Part shown: in pieces, positions 18,515 through 26,567 of the stretch
How positions within the stretch are numbered: position 1 is the first letter of the stretch
Layout: the number at the start of each line of letters is the position of its first letter
Source: Rhodococcus xishaensis
Lineage (GTDB): Bacteria > Actinomycetota > Actinomycetes > Mycobacteriales > Mycobacteriaceae
Assembly: GCF_004011825.1 (NCBI RefSeq)
Contig: NZ_RKLO01000004.1
Span: forward strand, 62,001-126,000
Direction: 5' to 3'
DNA length: 64,000 nucleotides
Translations under genes and position numbers: made by a program
Notes under the pieces: generated by a model
The model's input: the letters and a program-made list of their open reading frames with translations, nothing else
The model's database searches: none
Told to the model about the DNA's origin: nothing

Positions 18515-19447
18515 ATGACCGGTACCGTTCCGACAGTGCAGCTCGAGCTAGTCACGAAGAGTCCAGTGGACCTTTCGACGACCTTGTCGCCGCTACGCCG
18601 CGGACGCTTCGACCCGTGTCACCGTCACGAGCCCGACGGAACCATCTGGCGTACTTCGCTGCTGCCCTCGGGGGCAGTCACCTATCGGCTGCGTCAACTC
18701 GGCCCCAGCGTCGTCGACGCCCGGGCATGGGGCCCGGGTGCCCAGGAGTTCGACGAGTTCCTGCCCGGCCTGCTCGGCGAGTACGACGCGGACGGTGCCG
18801 CGGCCTTCGCGCCCGAACATCCCAAGCTCGTCGATGCCCACCGCCGGTTTCCGAACCTGCGGATAGTGCGCACCGCGCGGGTCATGGAGTCGTTGGTGCC
18901 GGCGATCCTCGAACAGCGTGTGCACACGGTCGCCGCACACGCGTCGTGGCGGCGGCTGGTCACGAAGTTCGGCTCGCCCGCGCCGGGACCCGCCCCGGAC
19001 GGAATGCGTAGCCCCCCGACCGCGGACGTGTGGCGACGCGTCCCGTCGTGGGAGTTCCACCGTGCCAACGTCGACCCAGGGCGGGCCCAGACCGTCGTCG
19101 CCAGCGCCCGGGTCGCCGACCGACTCGAGGAGGTCGTCGGCATGGACCGGCAGTCGGCTCATCGCCGGCTGCGCGCGATACCCGGTTTCGGGGCATGGAC
19201 CGCCGCCGAGGTCGCCCAGCGGGCACTCGGCGACGCCGACGCGCTGTCGGTCGGCGACTTCCACCTCGCCTCGATCGTCGGGTGGACCCTCCTCGGACGG
19301 CCCCTCGACGATGCTGCGATGGTCGAGTACCTCGCCGACCTACGCCCGCACCGGTATCGCGCGATCCGTCTGCTCGAGGTGAGCGGACAGGCCCGGAAAC
19401 CCCGATTCGGGCCCCGAACGCCGCTCGTCGATCATCGCTGGCACTAG
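18515..19447 (+). CDS. HhH-GPD DNA glycosylase, AlkA-like
   Basis: A 310-residue base-excision repair protein. The helix-hairpin-helix motif LRAIPGFGAWTAAEVA lies near residue 215 and is followed by GDADALSVGDFHL, which contains the catalytic Asp of the HhH-GPD superfamily. The N-terminal part, with ILEQRV, follows 3-methyladenine glycosylase AlkA. It would remove alkylated purines, complementing Ogt/AlkB encoded 12 kb away. The ATG at 18515 follows TAGGCT by 7 nt (leaderless). The last bases lie 5 bp from the convergent SDR gene. The substrate range cannot be read from sequence. Confidence 0.8.
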   Translation: MTGTVPTVQLELVTKSPVDLSTTLSPLRRGRFDPCHRHEPDGTIWRTSLLPSGAVTYRLRQLGPSVVDARAWGPGAQEFDEFLPGLLGEYDADGAAAFAPEHPKLVDAHRRFPNLRIVRTARVMESLVPAILEQRVHTVAAHASWRRLVTKFGSPAPGPAPDGMRSPPTADVWRRVPSWEFHRANVDPGRAQTVVASARVADRLEEVVGMDRQSAHRRLRAIPGFGAWTAAEVAQRALGDADALSVGDFHLASIVGWTLLGRPLDDAAMVEYLADLRPHRYRAIRLLEVSGQARKPRFGPRTPLVDHRWH

Positions 19448-19452
19448 CTGCA

Positions 19453-20220
19453 TCAGGCCTTCGGGCCGCCCGCCACGTAGATCACCTGTCCCGAGACGAA
19501 GCCGGCACCCTCACTGACCAGGAACGACGCGGTGTGGGCGATGTCCTCGGGGACACCGATCCGGCGAACCGGGGTCTCGGCTGCCGCGGCTGCCTTGAAG
19601 TCCTCGAACGAGACCCCGACGCGCTCGGCGGTCGCTGCGGTCATCTCGGTCACGATGAAGCCGGGCGCGATCGCGTTCGCAGTGACCCCGAACGGGCCGA
19701 GCTCGAGCGCGAGCGTCTTGGTCAGTCCCTGCATGCCCGCCTTGGCTGCGGAGTAGTTGGTCTGACCGCGGTTTCCGAGCGCAGAGGTGCTGGACAGATT
19801 GACGATCCGTCCCCACTTCTGCTCCACCATGTACTTCTGCGTGGCCCGCGAGAGCAAAAAGGCGCCGCGCAGGTGGACGGACATCACCGCGTCCCAATCG
19901 TCGACGCTCATCTTGAACAGCAGATTGTCCCTGGTGATCCCGGCGTTGTTGACGAGGACAGTGGGCGCACCCAACTCGTCGACGATCCGAGCGACGGCGG
20001 CCTCGACCCCGGCTTCGTCGGACACGTCCGCACCGACCGCGAGCGCACGGCCACCGGCTTCACGGATCGTGTCGACCGTATCGGCGCACGCCGATTCCTC
20101 GAGGTCGAGCACCGCGACCCCCAGGCCGTCGGAGGCGAGACGCTTCGCGACCGCCGCGCCGATCCCCCGCGCCGCGCCCGAGACCACAGCCACCCGTTGA
20201 TTGCCGTCCGTCATTGCCAC
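19453..20220 (-). CDS. FabG-like SDR oxidoreductase
   Basis: A 255-residue classical SDR resembling 3-oxoacyl-[ACP] reductases. The nucleotide loop is GAARGIG, followed by LVNNAGITRD and the catalytic NLSSTSALGNRGQTNYSAAK, with Tyr and Lys four apart. The C-terminal end SGQVIYVAGG is typical of FabG relatives. Members make or oxidise beta-hydroxyacyl-CoA/ACP; a role in fatty-acid or steroid side-chain metabolism is likely. It stands alone, convergent with the glycosylase gene. An internal Met3 is a possible alternative start. Confidence 0.85.
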   Translation of the reverse strand: MAMTDGNQRVAVVSGAARGIGAAVAKRLASDGLGVAVLDLEESACADTVDTIREAGGRALAVGADVSDEAGVEAAVARIVDELGAPTVLVNNAGITRDNLLFKMSVDDWDAVMSVHLRGAFLLSRATQKYMVEQKWGRIVNLSSTSALGNRGQTNYSAAKAGMQGLTKTLALELGPFGVTANAIAPGFIVTEMTAATAERVGVSFEDFKAAAAAETPVRRIGVPEDIAHTASFLVSEGAGFVSGQVIYVAGGPKA

Positions 20221-20280
20221 TCCTCCGCCGTCCGCACCATCCGTTACGCCTACGGCGAGGCTACGCGGGCCCGACCACGA

Positions 20281-20748
20281 TCAGGACAGGGAGACGGACG
20301 AGACGGAAGAGACGGGGGAGATCGTGGCGACGATGTGGTCGATCGCGCCGTCCTCCATCTCGAAGGTCTCCTCGATCTCGACGGTCATCAGCGTCATCGA
20401 GCCGATCCCCGCGTCGAGCAGGTACGTGGTGTGGACGGTGTCGCCGGACTCGGTCATCTCCAGGTCCCGAACCCCCTGGATCACCCTGTACTGGATGCCG
20501 TTGTTCAGATCGTTCGTCAACTGTTCCCCGCTGAATCCCGTCTGGATGCCGGCTTCGATTCGTGTGGCGTCCGGTGTGAATACAACATCGCTTGCGTCGT
20601 GGCTGACGAGAGCGTCGATGTACGCCCGGGCCATCGCTTCGTTAGGGGTGTCTGCCGGGTTCGGGGCCGCCGAGGCTGCAGCGGGGACTGCGACGGCCAC
20701 CGCCGTTGCAGCGAGCAGGGACAGAGTCGACATCTTGGCGATACGCAT
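20281..20748 (-). CDS. Secreted NTF2/SnoaL-like protein (DUF8021-type)
   Basis: A 155-residue exported protein. The signal peptide (MRIAKMSTLSLL, cleavage at ASAAP, about residue 28) is followed by a domain with MARAYIDALVSHDASDVVFTPDATR and FSGEQLTNDLNNG, the pattern of small cone-shaped (NTF2-like) domains annotated as DUF8021. No catalytic residues can be assigned. The C-terminus is a Ser/Val-rich repeat (VSSVSSVSLS). The upstream 393 bp contain no gene. Function unknown; the domain call is from pattern only. Confidence 0.65.
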   Translation of the reverse strand: MRIAKMSTLSLLAATAVAVAVPAAASAAPNPADTPNEAMARAYIDALVSHDASDVVFTPDATRIEAGIQTGFSGEQLTNDLNNGIQYRVIQGVRDLEMTESGDTVHTTYLLDAGIGSMTLMTVEIEETFEMEDGAIDHIVATISPVSSVSSVSLS

Positions 20749-21141
20749 GCCGCATCGTAACTGAAACGTGTTCTTGTTCGCCTGGATGCCGCCGAACGTC
20801 TCGCGCTCTGCAGAGTCCGTGAAATTCAGGTAGGAAGACCGGGTAGACAGAAGTCATCGGATGATGGGACGATTCGAACGTCGCGACCGCCCGAGTCCTG
20901 ATCGGTGCGACAACAGGGTTTGGTCGTGGCCTTGGCCTCACGAACGCCTGCAGTGGAGGACAGACCACCTCGACTTTTCGACATCTAGAGTGCCGCAAGC
21001 CTGATTGCGGCCCGCCCTGCCCCGACGAAACCGACGGTGAGCAGGGTCGGAATCCCCTCCGGAATCTACGCATCACCCCGGCGGTACATCTGCGTCCGGT
21101 CATCGACCTCGGGTGATGGGTACGAATGGGAGCTGGAGAAG
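20749..21141. other. 393-bp divergent intergenic region
   Basis: No supported gene. Frames that cross it on the minus strand read Arg/Pro-rich and lack a ribosome site. It must hold the promoters of the secreted protein (minus) and the TetR regulator (plus); no clear operator palindrome was seen. Confidence 0.5.
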
Positions 21142-21753
21142 ATGGATAAGCACACGATGCTCGACCGTCGCGAACGGAACAAACTCCAAACCCGCTCACG
21201 ACTGCTGGCTGTCGCTCGCGGGCTCTTCGCCGCACAAGGGGTCGACGGTACGACCGTCGAGGACATCGCGGACGGGGCCCACGTCTCACGCGCGACGTTC
21301 TTCAACTATTTCCCCAGCAAGGACGAGCTGCTCGCAGCCCTGCACACCAACCACATGGACGCGCTGGCGGGCGTGATCGACGACCTTCTCACCCAGGACC
21401 TGACGACGCGTGACCGGATCATCCGCCTCTTCGATGACTTCGTCCAGACCGCGAAGGATCTGCCCGGGTACCTGCGCGTGGTGACCGGTGAACAAGTGCG
21501 CGACCTCGCCTCGCCGGAGGTCAGCGTCGAGCGCACCGAACACTTCAACGAACAGATTCAGCGCATCCTCGAGCCTGGCATCGAAGGCGGCGAGGTCCGT
21601 ACCGACTACTCGCCGAAGTTTCTCGCGGAGATGGTCTCTGCGATCTACATTTCGACGATCCGCAGCTGGCGTCAGGACCGGGACTACGACCTCGAAGACG
21701 GTTTCGGGAAGGCGGCTCGCTACGCCGCCGAATCCGTGTCGTCTCGAGCCTGA
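21142..21753 (+). CDS. TetR-family transcriptional regulator
   Basis: A 203-residue repressor-type protein. The N-terminal helix-turn-helix reads TTVEDIADGAHVSRATFFNYFPSKDEL (about residues 34-60), the standard TetR signature. The rest is an all-helical ligand domain. CTGGAG lies before the ATG at 21142. It converges on the fumarylacetoacetase gene (17 bp between stops), so local autoregulation or control of a distant gene is more likely than control of the homogentisate genes, which have their own MarR regulator. Confidence 0.85.
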   Translation: MDKHTMLDRRERNKLQTRSRLLAVARGLFAAQGVDGTTVEDIADGAHVSRATFFNYFPSKDELLAALHTNHMDALAGVIDDLLTQDLTTRDRIIRLFDDFVQTAKDLPGYLRVVTGEQVRDLASPEVSVERTEHFNEQIQRILEPGIEGGEVRTDYSPKFLAEMVSAIYISTIRSWRQDRDYDLEDGFGKAARYAAESVSSRA

Positions 21754-21770
21754 TGGCGGACTGGCGAACC

Positions 21771-23015
21771 TCACGCTCGGCCGTGGCGGCGTCGCTGCAC
21801 ACCCGGCCGATTGCTCTTCGCTTGCCGCGTCTCACCCGCGGCGGGTAAGACGCGGGCGCGGACCTCACCGAAGCCGATGCGTCCGCCGCTCGGGCCGGGG
21901 GCGGTCGCCGAGATCGAGATCTCGTCGCCGTCCTCGAGGAAGGTGCGCTGCTCGCCGGCAACGGTGACGGGTTCGGTGCCGTTCCAGGTCAGCTCGATGA
22001 ATGCGCCCCGCTGGTCCTTCTCGGGGCCGGAGACGGTGCCGGAGCCGATCAGATCGCCGGTGCTCGCCGCCGCACCGTTGACGGTGATGTGTGCGAGCAT
22101 CTGTGCCGGCGACCAGTACATCTGGCGGTAGGGCGGACGGGAGACGTAGTCGCCGTTCCACTCGACCGCGAGATCGATTTCCAGGCCCCACTTCTCTTCG
22201 CCCCGCAGGTAAGGCAGTGGAGTCGGATCCTGTACCGGGGTGTCGATACGCGCTGCCTCGAGTGCTTGCAGCGGAACCACCCACGGGGAGATGGAGGTAG
22301 CGAAACTCTTGCCGAGATTCGGGCCCAGTGGAACGTACTCCCAGGCCTGGATATCGCGTGCCGACCAGTCGTTGAGTACCACCGCGCCGAAGCAGTGCTC
22401 GGCGAACTGGTCCGGGGTGATCGAGCTACCCATAGGTGAGCCGACACCGACGATGAAGCCTATCTCGGCTTCGATGTCCAAGCGCACCGACGGACCGAAC
22501 GTGGGGGCGCCGTCGGTCGGTGCCTTGCGCTGACCGCAGGGGCGAACGATGTCGGTGCCCGACACCACGACTGTGCTCGACCGACCGTGGTAGCCGACCG
22601 GGAGATGCTTCCAGTTCGGAAACAGCGCAGCCGAGTCCGGGCGAAACAGCTTGCCGAGGTTGGTCGCATGGTTCTCCGACGCGTAGAAGTCGACGTAGTC
22701 GGCCACCGCGATCGGCATGTGCATCGTGACGTCGTCGATGGCGAATACTGCCTCGTCGGCGATCTCGCCGGACACTAGTTCGGTGACCTGCGCGCGCACC
22801 TCGACCCAACGGTCGCGGCCCTGGGCCATGAACGCGTTGAGCGTCGGATGGGCGAAGAGGGCAGCCGCAGGGTCGCTCAGCGCCTTCGAGAGATCGACGA
22901 CGCTGCCTCCGACGCGCACACCGACCCGCCGGCCGGTGTCGGCGGTCGAGAACACGCCGTAGGGCAGATTGTCGACGCCGAACAGCGAACCGGCGGGAAT
23001 CGAGATGACGGTCAC
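21771..23015 (-). CDS. fahA: Fumarylacetoacetase
   Basis: A 414-residue hydrolase for the last step of tyrosine breakdown: 4-fumarylacetoacetate to fumarate and acetoacetate. Diagnostic segments are YVDFYASENHATNLGKLFR (catalytic His), LPVGYHGRSS, the metal-binding EIGFIVG and NDWSARDIQAWEYVPLGP. The GTG at 23015 overlaps the stop of hmgA in a GTGA junction, so translation is coupled. The C-terminal 25 residues are basic and probably disordered. Length and motifs match the eukaryote-like FAH class. Confidence 0.93.
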   Translation of the reverse strand: MTVISIPAGSLFGVDNLPYGVFSTADTGRRVGVRVGGSVVDLSKALSDPAAALFAHPTLNAFMAQGRDRWVEVRAQVTELVSGEIADEAVFAIDDVTMHMPIAVADYVDFYASENHATNLGKLFRPDSAALFPNWKHLPVGYHGRSSTVVVSGTDIVRPCGQRKAPTDGAPTFGPSVRLDIEAEIGFIVGVGSPMGSSITPDQFAEHCFGAVVLNDWSARDIQAWEYVPLGPNLGKSFATSISPWVVPLQALEAARIDTPVQDPTPLPYLRGEEKWGLEIDLAVEWNGDYVSRPPYRQMYWSPAQMLAHITVNGAAASTGDLIGSGTVSGPEKDQRGAFIELTWNGTEPVTVAGEQRTFLEDGDEISISATAPGPSGGRIGFGEVRARVLPAAGETRQAKSNRPGVQRRRHGRA

Positions 23016-24211
23016 GTGCTCGGCCCCCGCCCGGACCACGACCAGGCGTAGGCCTCGTCCTCGCACGAGAGCGCACCCTCACCGAGCTCTAGGGGATGGA
23101 ACGTGTCGACCATGACTGCGAGCTCGTCGAAGAACTCGACACCTATGCTGCGCTCGTACGCTCCCGGCTGCGAACCGTGCGCGTGACCGCCTGGGTGGAC
23201 CGAGATCGAGCCGGGGCCGATGCCCGAACCCTTTCGTGCCTCGTAGTCGCCACCGCAGTAGAACAGGATCTCGTCGGAGTCCACGTTCGAGTGGTAGTAG
23301 GGCACCGGGATCGCCAGCGGGTGGTAGTCGACCTTGCGAGGCACGAAATTGCAGACGACGAAGTTGTTGCCCTCGAACACCTGGTGTGCCGGCGGCGGCT
23401 GGTGCAAGCGGCCCGTGATGGGCTCGAAGTCGTAGATGTTGAACGTGTAGGGGTACAGGCAACCGCCCCAGCCGACGACGTCGAACGGGTGGTTCGGGTA
23501 CACCATGCGAGTGCCGACGATCCGACCGCCGGCGCGGTGCTTGACCAGCACCTCGACATCGGTGCCCTCGGCGACGAACACCTCGCTGGGGCCGTGCAGG
23601 TCCCGCTCGCAGTACGGCGCGTGCTCGAGGAACTGGCCGAAGCGGGACAAATAGCGCTTCGGCGGAGCGATGTGGCCGCTTGCCTCGATTACATACGCGC
23701 GCAACGGTTCCGGCCCATGTGGCACCCAACGATGGGTAGCCGACATCGGGAGCAGAACATAGTCACCCTGGTGTGCGCGCAATGCACCGAACACGGTCTC
23801 GACGATCGCCTCACCGGACTCGACGTAGACCACCTCGTCACCGACCGCGTTGCGGTACAGCGGCGAGCCCCTCGCGGCGACCACGTACGAGATGCGTACG
23901 TCGGCGTTGCCGAGGATCAGCCGGCGACCAGTGACCACGTCCGTCTCGGCCCAGGTCTCCTCGAAGAACAATTTGTGGAGCTCGAGGTGTCGCGGCTTGA
24001 GCGGGTAGTTCGGGGTGGTGGTCTGGTCACGCAGTTCCCACACGGTCGAATCGACGATGGCCGACGGGATGTGGCGGTGGTACAGCAGCGAAGAGTCGGA
24101 CGTGAAACCCTCCTCGCCCATCAACTCCTCGAAGTACAGCTGACCGTTCTCGTCCCGGTGCTGGGTGTGACGCTTCGGCGGGACATCGCCGAGCTGTCGG
24201 TAGAACGCCAT
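23012..24211 (-). CDS. hmgA: Homogentisate 1,2-dioxygenase
   Basis: A 399-residue cupin-type non-haem iron enzyme opening homogentisate to maleylacetoacetate. The conserved C-terminal block YYHSNVDSDEILFYCGGDYEAR holds iron-ligand His/Glu residues, and HPGGHAHG supplies the third His. An AGGAGG site precedes the ATG at 24211. It is followed directly by fahA (4-bp overlap) and preceded by a MarR regulator gene in the same direction. No maleylacetoacetate isomerase gene is seen here; actinobacteria may use a mycothiol- or glutathione-independent isomerase elsewhere. Confidence 0.93.
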   Translation of the reverse strand: MAFYRQLGDVPPKRHTQHRDENGQLYFEELMGEEGFTSDSSLLYHRHIPSAIVDSTVWELRDQTTTPNYPLKPRHLELHKLFFEETWAETDVVTGRRLILGNADVRISYVVAARGSPLYRNAVGDEVVYVESGEAIVETVFGALRAHQGDYVLLPMSATHRWVPHGPEPLRAYVIEASGHIAPPKRYLSRFGQFLEHAPYCERDLHGPSEVFVAEGTDVEVLVKHRAGGRIVGTRMVYPNHPFDVVGWGGCLYPYTFNIYDFEPITGRLHQPPPAHQVFEGNNFVVCNFVPRKVDYHPLAIPVPYYHSNVDSDEILFYCGGDYEARKGSGIGPGSISVHPGGHAHGSQPGAYERSIGVEFFDELAVMVDTFHPLELGEGALSCEDEAYAWSWSGRGPST

Positions 24212-24308
24212 GACCGGCCCTCCTGACCTGGTCGCGCCCCGGGCTGTGGTCGTCACCGTCGGTGGAACCGCGGCGCGACCGCGGCCTCACAGCCACCGAC
24301 GCGCTCTC

Positions 24309-24332
24309 CTATTAGTAAATAGGTTAATTAGT
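24309..24332. promoter_or_regulatory. Candidate MarR operator upstream of hmgA
   Basis: An AT-rich island in GC-rich DNA, containing CTATTAGTAAATAG (5-bp arms, 24309-24322) and ATTAGTAAAT, about 100 bp upstream of the hmgA ATG. The pattern ATTAGTA(A/C)AT recurs upstream of the marR gene. Confidence 0.5.
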
Positions 24333-24390
24333 TTCGGCCGATGGGCGCAACCACTCGATGCGAACCACCGGAGAGGGCGAAACGCGGGGG

Positions 24391-24966
24391 TCAGTTGCGC
24401 CCGCGGACGTCGAACTGACTGCGGTTGGTGATCAACTTGTCGAGCAACATCACGAGAATGCGCTGTTCAGGCTCGGTGAGGACGCTCGTCCACGCGTACT
24501 CGCGCTCATTGTGTTCTCGGTACGTGTCGGCGATCTCGGCCCGCCCCTTCTCCGTGAGGGACAGCTGAACCGATCGCCCGTCGTGCTCGTCCGGCGTCCG
24601 CTCGAGCAGACCAACCGCTTCGAGCGTATTCGTCAGGTTCGATACGGCGGCGCGGCTCATACCGGTGAGCTTGGCCGCGCTCTTCGGTTCGATCGGCCCG
24701 GCGAGCCAGGTGACGAACAACAGCCGGAACGCCGACCACGAGAGCCCCCGCGGCCGATGCACCGAGGACTCCAGATCGTAGGTGACGACGTTCGCAGCGC
24801 GGTTGAGGGTCAGCAGCACCTGGGTCGCCAGTTGGTGGGTAGATCCGAACTCGGTGCTCAGCCGACGATTCGCCAGGTCGATGAACGACCAGAAGTCGAG
24901 CGAGCCGGGCCCGGCCTCCGCCGGCTCCTGCGCCACCGGCGCATCGCGCCTGTCGTCGCCGCTCAT
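24391..24966 (-). CDS. MarR-family regulator of homogentisate genes
   Basis: A 191-residue winged-helix regulator. The recognition helix region SAAKLTGMSRAAVSNLTNTLE (about residues 94-114) and the wing ERTPDEHDGRSVQLSLTEKG are canonical. It precedes hmgA-fahA on the same strand (179-bp gap), and matching AT-rich motifs lie upstream of both it and hmgA. Autoregulation plus control of hmgA-fahA, relieved by homogentisate or a similar aromatic acid, is the simplest model; this is inferred. Confidence 0.8.
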   Translation of the reverse strand: MSGDDRRDAPVAQEPAEAGPGSLDFWSFIDLANRRLSTEFGSTHQLATQVLLTLNRAANVVTYDLESSVHRPRGLSWSAFRLLFVTWLAGPIEPKSAAKLTGMSRAAVSNLTNTLEAVGLLERTPDEHDGRSVQLSLTEKGRAEIADTYREHNEREYAWTSVLTEPEQRILVMLLDKLITNRSQFDVRGRN

Positions 24967-25031
24967 CGGCCCACCCTATCGCGGCAGGTGGCAGATGCAG
25001 GCCGCGTCGGAGCCTGGACAACCCACCCGAA

Positions 25032-25051
25032 ATTAGTACATTTGTAAACTA
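25032..25051. promoter_or_regulatory. Candidate MarR operator upstream of the marR gene
   Basis: ATTAGTACATTTGTAAACTA, with TAGT/ACTA ends, lies about 66 bp upstream of the marR start and overlaps the stop of the next gene. It shares ATTAGTA(A/C)AT with the hmgA upstream box. Confidence 0.5.
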
Positions 25052-26371
25052 TATCGGCCAGTGGGCCTGGGGTCGCTCCCCGGGACCGTCTTTCGACAGG
25101 TGCAGGGCCGCGATACGGCGTCCGTCCATCTCGCTGACGGTGAGCCGGTGGCCGTCGACGTCGACCACGTCCCCGAGTCGGGGAATCCGTTGCAGGCGGT
25201 GCAGCACGTAGCCGGCGATGGTCTCGTACGGCCCGTCGGGAACCGTTGTCCCGGTGTCTTTCTCGAAGTCCTCGACGAGGAGCAACCCGTCGATCTCCTG
25301 TTCCTGCCCGTCTTCGTCCACAGCATCGGGTTCGTGCAACGGGGCAAACTCGTCACCGATCTCGCCGACGACCTCCTCGACGATGTCCTCCAGGGTCGCG
25401 ATGCCGGCCGTCCCGCCGTACTCGTCGACGACGAGGAGAATCTGCGCGCTGTCACGGCGCATCAGTGCCAGCGCCGCCAGTGCTGGTTTGGATCCGGGCA
25501 ACGCGAGGATCGGCCGACACAGCTCCCCGACGGTGGCGACCCGGGCCGGATCGGCGAGTTGGAGATCACGAACATGGACAAAGCCGACGACATCGTCGCG
25601 AGAGGTGCCGACGACCGGGAATCGGCTGTGTCCCATCGCGAGGGTCTCGTCCTGTGCCTTGCGGACCGGGGTGTCCTCGGCGAGGAAGTCCACCTCGGTC
25701 CGTGGCCGCATCACCTCGTTCAGAGTCCGCTGGCCGACGTCGAAGACTTCGGCGAGGACGCGACGCTCCTCGTCCTCGATGCCTCGTTGACCGAGGACCA
25801 GTTCCCGCAACTCAGCGGGCGTCATCTCCTCCCGCTTGCGGGACGGGTCCACGCCGAGAAGACGAACCAGACCGTTGGTCGAGACCGACAGCAGCCAGAT
25901 CACCGGACGAACGAGCGTCGCGAAGCGGTCCAGCGACGGCGCCGTCACCAACGCCACCCCGGTGGCGTTCTGAAGAGCAATGCGCTTGGGGACAAGCTCA
26001 CCGAGTACCAACGACAGATACGAGATCACGAGAGTGGTAGAGACCAGGGCCACTACGTCCGCAGCGCCCACAGACATCCCCCATCCCCGCAACGTCGGGG
26101 CGATGCTCGGGGCGAGCGACGCGGCGCCGTACGCCGCCGAGAAGAAGCCGGCGACGGTGACGCCGATCTGGACCGAGGAAAGGAAGCGGTTCGGATTCCG
26201 AGCCAGACTGGCCGCTCGCGCACCCCGGCGACTGCGATGCGCGAGGGTGTGGATCTGGCCTTCCCGCAGAGATACGAGGGCGATTTCGGTGGCCGCGAAA
26301 ACCCCACCGGCCAGGATGAACGCCACGACGAGAACGAAGTCCAGGAGCGTGTCGCCAGTCACGGCCAACAC
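25049..26371 (-). CDS. CNNM/CorC-HlyC-type membrane protein
   Basis: A 440-residue membrane protein with an N-terminal DUF21 (CNNM) domain of about four hydrophobic segments (residues 8-150), a pair of CBS motifs (about 205-330, including MRPRTEVDFLAEDTPVRKA and LLVVDEYGGTAGIATLEDIVEE) and a C-terminal CorC/HlyC domain. Relatives are often called hemolysins but act in magnesium/cobalt export. The start is GTG at 26371 without an obvious ribosome site. Its last codon overlaps the candidate MarR operator. Divergent from the MMPL transporter gene. Confidence 0.82.
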   Translation of the reverse strand: MLAVTGDTLLDFVLVVAFILAGGVFAATEIALVSLREGQIHTLAHRSRRGARAASLARNPNRFLSSVQIGVTVAGFFSAAYGAASLAPSIAPTLRGWGMSVGAADVVALVSTTLVISYLSLVLGELVPKRIALQNATGVALVTAPSLDRFATLVRPVIWLLSVSTNGLVRLLGVDPSRKREEMTPAELRELVLGQRGIEDEERRVLAEVFDVGQRTLNEVMRPRTEVDFLAEDTPVRKAQDETLAMGHSRFPVVGTSRDDVVGFVHVRDLQLADPARVATVGELCRPILALPGSKPALAALALMRRDSAQILLVVDEYGGTAGIATLEDIVEEVVGEIGDEFAPLHEPDAVDEDGQEQEIDGLLLVEDFEKDTGTTVPDGPYETIAGYVLHRLQRIPRLGDVVDVDGHRLTVSEMDGRRIAALHLSKDGPGERPQAHWPI

Positions 26372-26567
26372 CGCCGATTCATGCGTCGGTGGCGGTTCAT
26401 GTCCCTTTCACCTCGCTGAACGCAGCTGCGTCCACACCTCGAGACTATCGCGCAGGGCGCGTCCCGTTCGCCGTCACCGGTCGAACCGATCTTCCCACCC
26501 GTGCCGTTCTTCCGTGCTGTACTGGTTTGCGTTGGCTGCCGGCCGCGATCGCGTACGAGGAGCACCG

